From the NCBI GenBank assembly GCA_000719105.1, contig JODX01000005.1, positions 124,001 to 188,000 on the forward strand: 64,000 nt of DNA, in the 5' to 3' direction. The DNA comes from Streptomyces sclerotialus. Lineage in GTDB: Bacteria; Actinomycetota; Actinomycetes; Streptomycetales; Streptomycetaceae. Below the pieces are notes generated by a model that saw nothing but the letters and a program-made list of their open reading frames with translations, did no database searches and was not told where the DNA came from. Both the position numbers and the translations under genes were made by a program. Of this stretch, positions 17,250 through 25,011 are shown one piece after another (positions within the stretch are counted from its first letter, which is position 1; the number at the start of each line of letters is the position of its first letter).

Positions 17250-18224
17250 CTAGAACAGCGCCCGCGCCAGCGCCCGCCGCGCGGCGGCCACCCGCGGATC
17301 CTCGGCGCCCACCACCTCGAACAGCTTCAGAAGCCGCAGCCGTACGGTGTCCCGGTCGTCCCCGGCGGTGCGCTGCACCGTCTCGATCAACCGCCCGAAC
17401 GCGTCCTCCACGTGCCCGCCCACGAGGTCGAGATCGGCGGCCGCGATCTGCGCCTCGACGTCAGTGGGGTTCTCGGCGGCGGCCTTGCGCACCGCTTGCG
17501 GGTCCGCGGTCTGCACCCGCTGGAGCAGCTCGGCCTGGGCCAGTCCCAGCTTCGCCTCCGTGTTGCCCGGGTCCTCGCTCAGCACGTTCCTGTACGCCTG
17601 GATCGCGCCGCCCATGTCACCCGCGTCCAGCGCCTGGACCGCGGCCTCCAGCAGGGCGTCGTACGGGCCGGCCGGGACCTGCGGGGCGGCCGGCGTCTCG
17701 CCCGGCTGCGCGTCCGGGTCCACCGTCAGACCGGTGAGGCCGAAGCGCTGCTCGCCGACCTGGATCAGCTGGTCGAGGGTGCCGCGGATCTGCGACTCCG
17801 GGGCGGCTCCCTGGAAGAGGGGCAGCGCCTGGCCCGCGACGACGGCGAACACCGCGGGGATGCCCTGCACGCCGAACTGCTGCATCAGCATCTGGTTGGC
17901 ATCGACGTCGATCTTGGCGAGGACGAAGCGCCCGTTGTACTCGACGGCGAGCCGTTCGAGGACCGGGCTCAGCTGCTTGCAGGGCTGGCACCACTCGGCC
18001 CAGAAGTCGATGACGACGGGCACCTCGGTGGAGCGCTGGAGGACCTCCCGCTCGAAGGCGGCCTCGTCGACGTCGATCACCAGGTCGGCCGGGGAGACCG
18101 CGCCGCGCCCGCCCTGGCGGGCCGCTTCGGCGCGTGCCTGCTCCGCCTTCTCCTTGGCCTCCTGGGCCGCCTTCACCGCGGCGAGGTCGACGACTCCGCT
18201 CATGGACATGTTCCGTGGCTGCAT
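17250..18224 (-). CDS. Thioredoxin-domain protein with TPR tail (YbbN/CnoX-like)
   Basis: 324 aa; the ATG at 18224 has gggaggat upstream. A helical N-terminus (about residues 10-40, Ala/Glu/Lys-rich) leads to a thioredoxin domain (about 45-155) with active site W78-C79-Q80-P81-C82. The C-terminal half contains TPR-like helices (DALLEAAVQALDAGDMGGAI, QAYRNVLSEDPGNTEAKLGL). This is the layout of YbbN/CnoX co-chaperones, which bind oxidised or unfolding proteins. It is probably cytoplasmic, since no signal peptide is seen, and appears monocistronic. Confidence 0.88.
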   Translation of the reverse strand: MQPRNMSMSGVVDLAAVKAAQEAKEKAEQARAEAARQGGRGAVSPADLVIDVDEAAFEREVLQRSTEVPVVIDFWAEWCQPCKQLSPVLERLAVEYNGRFVLAKIDVDANQMLMQQFGVQGIPAVFAVVAGQALPLFQGAAPESQIRGTLDQLIQVGEQRFGLTGLTVDPDAQPGETPAAPQVPAGPYDALLEAAVQALDAGDMGGAIQAYRNVLSEDPGNTEAKLGLAQAELLQRVQTADPQAVRKAAAENPTDVEAQIAAADLDLVGGHVEDAFGRLIETVQRTAGDDRDTVRLRLLKLFEVVGAEDPRVAAARRALARALF

Positions 18225-18437
18225 GGGTACATCCTCCCCCCTACCCGCGCGCTCGTGAAAAGCGTGCCGAAAAGCCCGCCGGTTCGCGTGCTGTGCGGCG
18301 CCGGATCCCCACCCGGCGCCCATGGTCGTCGCTCAGACTTTCGCTTTCGCTACGGGTCGTAGCGTAACTGTCCGTCCCGCCCCCGGGGAGAGCCGCACAT
18401 CGGTGATCTCCCTCACTGCTCCACGCCCACTGCTCCA

Positions 18438-18455
18438 CGTGAACGCCGGTTCACG
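18438..18455. promoter_or_regulatory. Palindrome CGTGAAC-N4-GTTCACG before the TetR gene
   Basis: Perfect 7-bp arms around gccg, ending 10 bases before the predicted -10 TATGGT (18466-18471). The position over the -35 region suits autorepression by the TetR-family product encoded immediately downstream. Confidence 0.5.
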
Positions 18456-18477
18456 CACCTCCGGTTATGGTCGTCGG

Positions 18478-19119
18478 ATGCAGAGCCGCACCCCCGCCCC
18501 ACGCGCCACGGGCCGTCCGCGCAGCGCCGCCGCGGACGCGGCCATCCTGGCGGCGACCCGGGCGGCTCTGGTCGAACTGGGCTGGTCACGGCTGACGCTG
18601 GGCGATGTGGCGACCCGCGCCGGCGTCGCCAAGACGACGCTGTACCGCCGCTGGGCGGGCAAGCACGAGCTCGTCGTGGACGCGGTGGCGGAGCTCTTCG
18701 ACGAGCTGCGGGTGCCGGACCGGGGCAGTCTGGCCGCCGACATCGAGGGCGTCGTGCTCCAGTTCGCGGCGATCCTGGCCCGCCCGGAGGCCAGGAACGG
18801 GCTGATGGGGGTGGTCGCCGAGGCCGCCCGCGACGACGCCCTGCGCGAGCGCATCCGCGGCTCGATCGTCGAGCGGCAGAAGCGCCTGGTGGTGGAGGGC
18901 CGCGCCCGCGCCCAGGCCCGCGGCGAGCTTCCTCCCGAGGAGGACCCCCGGACGGCGGCACGCACCGTGGACCTGATCTTCGACATGGTGGCGGGTGCGG
19001 TGGTGCACCGCTGCCTGGTGAGCTCCCAGCCGGCGGACGCCGACTGGGCGGGCTCCCTGACCCGGGTGCTCCTGCTGGGGATTACGGGCGCCGCTCAGAA
19101 CCCCGCGGGCTCGGTGTAG
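18478..19119 (+). CDS. TetR-family transcriptional regulator
   Basis: 213 aa. The N-terminal helix-turn-helix (about residues 17-63) contains GDVATRAGVAKTTLYRRWAG, the classic TetR recognition region. The C-terminal ligand domain has QPADADWAGSLTRVLLLGI near its end. TATGGT ends exactly 6 bases before the ATG and no ribosome site is seen, so the mRNA is probably leaderless. A palindrome at 18438-18455 is a candidate autoregulatory site. Its 3' end overlaps the 3' end of convergent icmA by 25 bases. It may control icmA, though its own candidate operator differs from the icmA palindrome. Confidence 0.88.
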   Translation: MQSRTPAPRATGRPRSAAADAAILAATRAALVELGWSRLTLGDVATRAGVAKTTLYRRWAGKHELVVDAVAELFDELRVPDRGSLAADIEGVVLQFAAILARPEARNGLMGVVAEAARDDALRERIRGSIVERQKRLVVEGRARAQARGELPPEEDPRTAARTVDLIFDMVAGAVVHRCLVSSQPADADWAGSLTRVLLLGITGAAQNPAGSV

Positions 19120-20795
19120 ACGCCCCACTCGTCCCGCAGCACGTCGCAGATCTCGCCGAGGGTGGCCTCGGCCCGTACGGCGTCCAGCATGGGCCCGATC
19201 ATGTTGGAGCCGTCCCTCGCGGCGGCGAGCATCGCGTCCAGGGCGGTCCGCACGGCCGCGTCGTCGCGCCGCGCCTTCCGCTCGGCCAGCACCCGCACCT
19301 GTTCCCGTTCCACCTCGTGGCTGACCCGCAGGATCTCCAGGTCGCCGGTGACCGACCCGGTGTGGACGTTGACGCCGACGACCCTCTTGTCGCCCTTCTC
19401 CAGGGACTGCTGGTAGCGGAAGGCCGACTCGGCGATCTCGCCGGTGAACCAGCCGTCCTCTATGCCGCGCAGGATGCCGGAGGTGATCGGCCCGATGGGG
19501 TGCCGCCCGTCCGGGTGCGCCCGCAGGCCCCGCTCCCTGATCCGGTCGAAGATCTTCTCGGCGTCCGCCTCGATCCGGTCGGTGAGCTGCTCGACGTACC
19601 AGGAGCCGCCCAGCGGATCCGCCACGTTCCCGACGCCGGTCTCCTCCATCAGCACCTGCTGGGTGCGGAGCGCGATCTCCGCGGCCTGCTCGGACGGGAG
19701 CGCGAGGGTCTCGTCCAGAGCGTTGGTGTGCAGGGAGTTCGTGCCGCCCAGCACGGCCGCGAGGGCCTCCACCGCCGTGCGCACCACGTTGTTGTACGGC
19801 TGCTGCGCGGTCAGCGAGACGCCCGCGGTCTGCGTGTGGAAGCGCAGCCACTGCGCCTTGTCCGTGCGCGCCCCGTACACGTCGCGCAGCCAGCGCGCCC
19901 AGATGCGGCGGGCCGCGCGGAACTTGGCGATCTCCTCGAAGAAGTCCACGTGGGCGTCGAAGAAGAAGGACAGGCCGGGCGCGAAGACGTCCACGTCCAG
20001 GCCGCGGCTCAGCCCCAGCTCCACGTACCCGAACCCGTCGGCCAGCGTGTACGCCAACTCCTGCGCGGCCGTCGCCCCGGCCTCACGGATGTGGTAGCCG
20101 GAGACGGAGAGCGGCTTGTAGGCGGGGATGCCGGCGGCGCAGTGCTCCATGAGGTCGCCGATGAGGCGCAGGTGGGGCTCGGGCTGGAAGAGCCACTCCT
20201 TCTGCGCGATGTACTCCTTGAAGATGTCCGTCTGGAGGGTGCCGTTGAGGACGGACGGGTCCACGCCCTGCCGCTCGGCCGCCACCAGGTACATGCAGAA
20301 GACGGGGACGGCGGGCCCGCTGATCGTCATGGAGGTCGTGACGTCGCCGAGCGGGATGTCCTGAAACAGGACCTCCATGTCGGCGGCCGAGTCGATCGCC
20401 ACCCCGCAGTGCCCGACCTCGCCGAGGGAGCGCGGGTCGTCGGAGTCGCGGCCCATGAGCGTCGGCATGTCGAAGGCCACGGAGAGACCGCCGCCGCCCG
20501 CCTCGAGGATCATCTTGTAGCGCTCGTTGGTCTGCTCGGCGTTGCCGAACCCGGCGAACTGGCGGATGGTCCAGGTCCGGCCGCGGTAGCCCGTCGCGTA
20601 CAGACCGCGGGTGAAGGGGTACTCCCCGGGCCAGCCGATCCGCTCGAAACCGCCATAGGTGTCCCCGGGCCGGGGACCGTACACCGGCTCCACGGGATCA
20701 CCGGAGAGCGTCGTGAAGTCGGCCTCCCGCTTACGGGAGGCGTCGTAGCGGGCCTGCCAGCGGCGGCGGCCCTCCTCGATGGCGTCAGCGTCCAT
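19095..20795 (-). CDS. icmA: Isobutyryl-CoA mutase large subunit
   Basis: 566 aa, the length known for IcmA. It is the substrate-binding half of coenzyme-B12-dependent isobutyryl-CoA mutase, which interconverts isobutyryl-CoA and n-butyryl-CoA and supplies polyketide and fatty-acid units. Two positions separate it from methylmalonyl-CoA mutase: Phe80 in TWTIRQFAGFGNA (Tyr in MCM) and Gln198 in KEYIAQKEWLF (Arg in MCM). The B12-binding domain is absent, so a separate small subunit (IcmB) is needed; none is in the window. The start is preceded by TAAATT 7 bases upstream, inside a 24-base palindrome, so transcription is probably repressor controlled and leaderless. Confidence 0.92.
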   Translation of the reverse strand: MDADAIEEGRRRWQARYDASRKREADFTTLSGDPVEPVYGPRPGDTYGGFERIGWPGEYPFTRGLYATGYRGRTWTIRQFAGFGNAEQTNERYKMILEAGGGGLSVAFDMPTLMGRDSDDPRSLGEVGHCGVAIDSAADMEVLFQDIPLGDVTTSMTISGPAVPVFCMYLVAAERQGVDPSVLNGTLQTDIFKEYIAQKEWLFQPEPHLRLIGDLMEHCAAGIPAYKPLSVSGYHIREAGATAAQELAYTLADGFGYVELGLSRGLDVDVFAPGLSFFFDAHVDFFEEIAKFRAARRIWARWLRDVYGARTDKAQWLRFHTQTAGVSLTAQQPYNNVVRTAVEALAAVLGGTNSLHTNALDETLALPSEQAAEIALRTQQVLMEETGVGNVADPLGGSWYVEQLTDRIEADAEKIFDRIRERGLRAHPDGRHPIGPITSGILRGIEDGWFTGEIAESAFRYQQSLEKGDKRVVGVNVHTGSVTGDLEILRVSHEVEREQVRVLAERKARRDDAAVRTALDAMLAAARDGSNMIGPMLDAVRAEATLGEICDVLRDEWGVYTEPAGF

Positions 20796-20803
20796 ACCAT
20801 CGA

Positions 20804-20827
20804 ATTTACTAGGACGTCCAAGTAAAT
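20804..20827. promoter_or_regulatory. 24-base palindromic operator over the icmA promoter
   Basis: Outer arms ATTTACT (20804-20810) and AGTAAAT (20821-20827) flank a perfect inner palindrome GGACGTCC. Only the two bases bordering the inner core fail to pair. The presumed -10 of icmA (TAAATT on the minus strand, 20803-20808) lies inside it, 7 bases from the start codon, so a bound protein would block the promoter. The shape fits TetR/FadR-type regulators that sense acyl-CoAs. Confidence 0.65.
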
Positions 20828-20868
20828 GTCGATGGGAAACCGCCGTGAAGAACTCACGGCGGTGGGGG

Positions 20869-21207
20869 TTACGCCTTGGCGACCACGGGCGAGTCGTCCG
20901 CGACCTTCGCCTCCAGCTCGCGGCTGATCCTGCGCTCGACGAAGAACGCGGCCGTGGGGATCGTGCCCGCCAGCAGCACCCAGAGCTGCTTGGCGACCGG
21001 CCACTTCGCCTTGGAGCCCAGGTCGAAGGCGAAGACGAGGTAGACGACGTACAGCCAGCCGTGCGCGATGCTGACGACACGGGTGAAATCCGTGGCCGCG
21101 TCGATGTCCAGCAGGTACTTGCCGATCATGCCGAGGGTCAGCAGCACCAGCAGCACACCGGTGACATACGCCATGACGCGGTAGCGGGTCAGCACGCTCT
21201 TCTTCAT
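20869..21207 (-). CDS. DUF3817 small membrane protein
   Basis: 112 aa with three predicted helices (about residues 10-31, 40-62, 72-92) and the conserved-looking HGWLYVVYLVFAFDLGSKAKW segment shared with a second DUF3817 gene at 27576-27920. The C-terminus is polar (RRISRELEAKVADD). TACGCT lies 7 bases before the ATG and no clear ribosome site exists, suggesting a leaderless mRNA. It lies 73 bases upstream of icmA on the same strand. Role unknown. Confidence 0.8.
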   Translation of the reverse strand: MKKSVLTRYRVMAYVTGVLLVLLTLGMIGKYLLDIDAATDFTRVVSIAHGWLYVVYLVFAFDLGSKAKWPVAKQLWVLLAGTIPTAAFFVERRISRELEAKVADDSPVVAKA

Positions 21208-21273
21208 GGGTACGAGCGTAACCGCCGATATCACGCGATCTTCGCGCACCCCCGGCCCCGTCCACCGGACGCC

Positions 21274-21783
21274 CTACTCCTCCTCGAAGTCCCCCGCCGC
21301 CACCCGCAGCGGCCGGAGCATCGCGAAGATCTCGCTGCACTCCTCCGCGTCGTACACGCCCAGCCCGAAGTCCATCGCCATCAGGTCCCGGGTGGCCGCC
21401 TCGCACACCTCGCGGCCCTTGTCGGTGATGGAGGCGAGCGTGCCGCGGCCGTCGTTGGGGTTGGGGCGCTTGTCGACGAGCCCGGACCTGACCAGGCGGT
21501 CCACGGTGTTCGTGACCGACGTGGGGTGCACCATGAGCCGCTCGCCGATCTTGGACATCGGCAGCTCGCCGGCCTTGGAGAAGGTCAGCAGCACCAGCGC
21601 CTCATAGCGCGCGAAGGTCAGCTCGTACGGCTTGACGACCGCGTCGACCTCGGCGAGCAGGATCTGCTGCGCCCGCATGACCGAGGTGATCGCCGCCATG
21701 GACGGGACGTTCCCCCAGCGCTGCTTCCAGTGTTCGTCGGCGCGGGCGATGGGATCGAAGGTGAGGCTGAGCGGCTTCGGCAC
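21274..21783 (-). CDS. MarR-family transcriptional regulator
   Basis: 169 aa, GTG start. The winged helix-turn-helix spans about residues 60-125 (LPMSKIGERLMVHPTSVTNT, VDRLVRSGLVDKRPNPNDGR), flanked by the helices that form the MarR dimer. TAAGGT ends 7 bases before the GTG and no ribosome site is seen, so it is probably leaderless. That hexamer overlaps the palindrome ACCGGCCGGT (21796-21805), a possible autoregulatory site. The gene is divergent from the GH6 cellulase gene. Confidence 0.88.
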   Translation of the reverse strand: MPKPLSLTFDPIARADEHWKQRWGNVPSMAAITSVMRAQQILLAEVDAVVKPYELTFARYEALVLLTFSKAGELPMSKIGERLMVHPTSVTNTVDRLVRSGLVDKRPNPNDGRGTLASITDKGREVCEAATRDLMAMDFGLGVYDAEECSEIFAMLRPLRVAAGDFEEE

Positions 21784-22016
21784 GGCATCGACCTTACCGG
21801 CCGGTCATATGGTGGTCAGCCCCGTCTCGGGTTTCGGTCCGCGCGCCCATCGGCCGGCCCCGCCCGGCACGCACCGGCGTCCGGCCGAACGAGCACGTCA
21901 GCCCGCGCGCCACCCGGTGTCGTTCGCAAAGCCGTCCCGCCCCCTGTGAAAAACTGACCACGGACTGTCACCGGCCGTCACCCGTCGTCATCGCGTTCGG
22001 GAACCGAGGGAGCAGC

Positions 22017-23042
22017 ATGACCCGGCTGATCCGTACCTTCGCGGCGCTCGCCCTGCTGGGACTCGCAGCGGGCTGCTCGTCCGGACCGGGCTCCGGGTCC
22101 GGCGAGGCGCCCGCCGCCACCGGCGCCGCCGAGCGGTTCGCCCGGCGGGCGACCCCCGCCGGCGGGTCGCCGTTCTGGGTGGACCCCGCGAGCCCGGCGG
22201 TCCGCCAGATCCAGGAGTGGCGACAGCAGGGCCGGACGGAGGACGCCGAACTGCTGCGCCGGATCGCCGACCAGCCGGTCGCGCTCTGGCCCGCCGGCGA
22301 CCACCCGGAACCGACGGTCGGCACGGCCACGCGGGCGGCGGCGGAGCAGGGCCGCACGGCGGTCTTCGTCGCCTACAACATCCCGCACCGCGACTGCGGC
22401 CAGCACTCGGCGGGCGGCGCACCCGACGCCGCCGCCTACCGCGACTGGATCGGCAGGTTCGCCGGCGCGATCGGCGACGGCGAGGCCGTCGTCGTCCTGG
22501 AGCCGGACGCCGTGGCGCACATCGTGGACGGCTGCACCCCGCCCGCGTACCACGCGGAGCGCGAGCGGCTGCTGAGCGAGGCGATCGTCCGGCTGAAGCG
22601 GCAGCCGCGCACCAAGGTGTACCTGGACGCGGGCAACCCGGACTGGATCGAGGAGCCGTGGAAGCTGGTCGAGCCGCTGACGCGCGCCGGCATCGCCGCG
22701 GCGGACGGCTTCGCCCTCAACGTCTCCAACTTCCAGACCGACGCCGCCACCAAGAAGTACGGCCTCGCCCTGTCCGAGCGGCTCGACGGCAAGCACTTCG
22801 TCGTGGACAGCAGCCGCAACGGCAACGGACCGCTGGAGGGCGACCGCGGCCAGGCCTGGTGCAACCCGCCCGGCCGCGCCCTCGGCACCCGCCCGACGAC
22901 CGACACGGGCGAGCCCGCGCTCGACGCCTATCTGTGGATCAAGCGGCCCGGCGAGTCGGACGGCCAGTGCCGCGGCGGCCCGGCGGCCGGGCAGTGGTGG
23001 CCGGACTACGCGCTGGGACTCGCGCGCAACGCGCGCGCCTGA
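22017..23042 (+). CDS. Lipoprotein GH6 endoglucanase beside cslA-glxA
   Basis: 341 aa with a ribosome site (gaaccgagggagc). Lipobox LGLAAGC with Cys20 predicts a membrane-anchored surface enzyme. The glycoside hydrolase family 6 signatures are present: VAYNIPHRDCGQHSAGG with D126, and VVVLEPDAV with D164 as the likely catalytic acid; later VSNFQTD, VDSSRNGNGP and AWCNPPGRALG. GH6 enzymes cut beta-1,4-glucan. It converges on glxA-cslA, so it probably trims or releases the glucan made at the hyphal tip, like the cellulase gene beside these genes in S. coelicolor. Confidence 0.9.
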   Translation: MTRLIRTFAALALLGLAAGCSSGPGSGSGEAPAATGAAERFARRATPAGGSPFWVDPASPAVRQIQEWRQQGRTEDAELLRRIADQPVALWPAGDHPEPTVGTATRAAAEQGRTAVFVAYNIPHRDCGQHSAGGAPDAAAYRDWIGRFAGAIGDGEAVVVLEPDAVAHIVDGCTPPAYHAERERLLSEAIVRLKRQPRTKVYLDAGNPDWIEEPWKLVEPLTRAGIAAADGFALNVSNFQTDAATKKYGLALSERLDGKHFVVDSSRNGNGPLEGDRGQAWCNPPGRALGTRPTTDTGEPALDAYLWIKRPGESDGQCRGGPAAGQWWPDYALGLARNARA

Positions 23043-23076
23043 ACGCTCCGTCGGCGTTCCGTCCCCCGGCGCCCCG

Positions 23077-25008
23077 TCACCTCACCTGGATCCACTTGGC
23101 CTCCGAGGGCGTCCCCCGCGCGTCCGACACGAAGAGCATGTACCAGCCGGGCGGGACCAGCGTCCGGTCCCCCGGCACCTCCACTGTGATCGAGTCGCGC
23201 GTCCTGGTGAAGCCGAGTGCGATGGACCGCTGCTCCACGTCCGTGGAGTGGGTGACCGCGCTCGGCCGCATCAGCCGGGCGTTCGCCACGCGCCCCGGAC
23301 GGTCGGTCGTGAAGGTGGCGCGGCCCTTCCGGTCGGTCTTCCGCGGGCCGTCGCCGAGGACGGGGCGGCCGGCTCCGGCCCGGTGCAGGGCCGGCGGGGT
23401 GTAGATCTCCATGCGCTGCTCGAAGTGGCCGAGCTTGGTGTTCTGCTGGTCGTCGAAGAGCGGGTCGGAGCCGAAGGTGGCGACCCGGCCGTCGGGCAGG
23501 AGCAGCGCCTCGGAGTGGTAGTTGCGGCCGACCCTGGGGGCGGCGGCCGCCCGGAAGGCGTTGGCCTTCGGGTCGTAGAACTGGGCCTTGAGGATGTTGC
23601 TGGCGCTGCGGCCGCGGTAGTCGCGGGAGCCGTTGCTGGTGAACACCGTGTCGTCCGGCATGATCACGCTGTTCAGGTAGCGGGTGCCCTGGGGCAGGTC
23701 GGGGCCCTCCGTGAAGGCGGGATCGTCCTTCTTCAGGTCGACGACCGCCGTGCGCGCGGTGGACTTCTCCGACTCGCCCACGCCCCCGCCGCCGAGGATC
23801 ATCACCTTCTGGTCCTGGGCGGGCGGCAGCAGCAGGGAGGCCGAGGTCTCCGTGCGGTCCAGGTCCTTCAGGCCCGGCACCTTCTCGAACGTGTTGGTCC
23901 GCAGGTCCCACAGGCCCGGTTCACGGCCCCGGTCGGCGGGGCCGTAGCCCGCGTTGGAGGCCGGGTAGAAGAGCTTGCCGCCCTTGGTGAGGAACAGGGC
24001 GGGGTAGGTCGGGAAGTACCGCTCGGGGCCGCGCGTCCACTTCTTCGTCCTCGGGTCGTAGATCTCGTTGTCGCCCGGGTCGACCACCCCGACGTCGTCG
24101 AGTCCCGAGACGGCGAGCACACGCCCGTCCTCCAGCCCGACCAGAGTGGGGTACCAGCGGGCCTTGTCCATGGGGTCGACCGGTACGTACCTCTCCGCCT
24201 CCGGGTCGAACTCGTACGCGGCCTTGATCCCCTGAAAGTCCTGCTTGTCCATGGTGATCTTCTCGGAGAGCCCGTACGTGTTGTCGGCGTCCTTGCCCTT
24301 CAGCCCGACGATCTCGTACTGGGCCTGCCCGGCGGCGACCGACCGCTCACCCTCCTCCACGGCCTCCACGAAGACGCGGGCCTCGCCGGCGACGACCTTC
24401 GGCGCACGGCCCGTGGCGTCCTGGGCGAGCTGGGCCTTCGGCACCCTCACGTCGAACCGGCTGACGTACTCGACGCCCGAGGGGGAGCGGAAGCGGGTCC
24501 CCTTCTTCAGGACCGCCTCCTTGCCGGGGTTCTCGTTCTTGACCCGCATCCCGCCGCCGGCCCGGTCCACCTCGCCGTCGAGCAGTTCGTACCGGGCCGT
24601 GCCGCCCGCCACCAGGAGTCTGCCGTCGGGGAGCTGGGCGTGACCCGCGCAGAAGAAGTCCTCGGGGGTCGGGACCTTGCGGAACGTGTTGTCCTCCGGG
24701 TCCCACAGGACGGTGTCGAAGGACCCCGCGTCGAACTTCTTCTGCTCATTGCCGGAGCCCGCGATGATCAGCACCTTGCCGGTGTGCAGCAGGGCGGCGT
24801 GGATGGCGTTCGTCCGGTACTTCGCGGGGATGTCGACCTGCGTCCAGGAGCCGTACTGGGCCCGGTAGCCCGGCTGCGCGATCTTCCACTCGTGGTACCT
24901 CTCCTGCGCGAAGCCGAGCGCGGCCGGGGCGTTGAGACCGGCCAGCAGGACGAAGCCGCCGATGCCCAGCACGGTCTTCTTGGTCTTCTCCGAGGGCTGG
25001 TAGGCCAT
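23077..25008 (-). CDS. glxA: GlxA, galactose-oxidase-like copper radical oxidase
   Basis: 643 aa. An N-terminal membrane anchor (about residues 11-33) faces the enzyme outward. The body is the Kelch-propeller copper radical oxidase fold. FFCAGHAQLPDGRLLVAGG carries Cys120, which should crosslink to a nearby Tyr (ARYELL). ARWYPTLVGLEDGRVL holds the stacking Trp, and GRNYHSEALLLPDGRV the axial Tyr-His pair. GlxA acts with CslA in glycan deposition at hyphal tips in Streptomyces lividans and coelicolor and needs copper. The ATG lies 3 bases after the cslA stop with aggagg inside the cslA 3' end, so the two are co-transcribed. Confidence 0.93.
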   Translation of the reverse strand: MAYQPSEKTKKTVLGIGGFVLLAGLNAPAALGFAQERYHEWKIAQPGYRAQYGSWTQVDIPAKYRTNAIHAALLHTGKVLIIAGSGNEQKKFDAGSFDTVLWDPEDNTFRKVPTPEDFFCAGHAQLPDGRLLVAGGTARYELLDGEVDRAGGGMRVKNENPGKEAVLKKGTRFRSPSGVEYVSRFDVRVPKAQLAQDATGRAPKVVAGEARVFVEAVEEGERSVAAGQAQYEIVGLKGKDADNTYGLSEKITMDKQDFQGIKAAYEFDPEAERYVPVDPMDKARWYPTLVGLEDGRVLAVSGLDDVGVVDPGDNEIYDPRTKKWTRGPERYFPTYPALFLTKGGKLFYPASNAGYGPADRGREPGLWDLRTNTFEKVPGLKDLDRTETSASLLLPPAQDQKVMILGGGGVGESEKSTARTAVVDLKKDDPAFTEGPDLPQGTRYLNSVIMPDDTVFTSNGSRDYRGRSASNILKAQFYDPKANAFRAAAAPRVGRNYHSEALLLPDGRVATFGSDPLFDDQQNTKLGHFEQRMEIYTPPALHRAGAGRPVLGDGPRKTDRKGRATFTTDRPGRVANARLMRPSAVTHSTDVEQRSIALGFTRTRDSITVEVPGDRTLVPPGWYMLFVSDARGTPSEAKWIQVR

Positions 25009-25011
25009 GGA

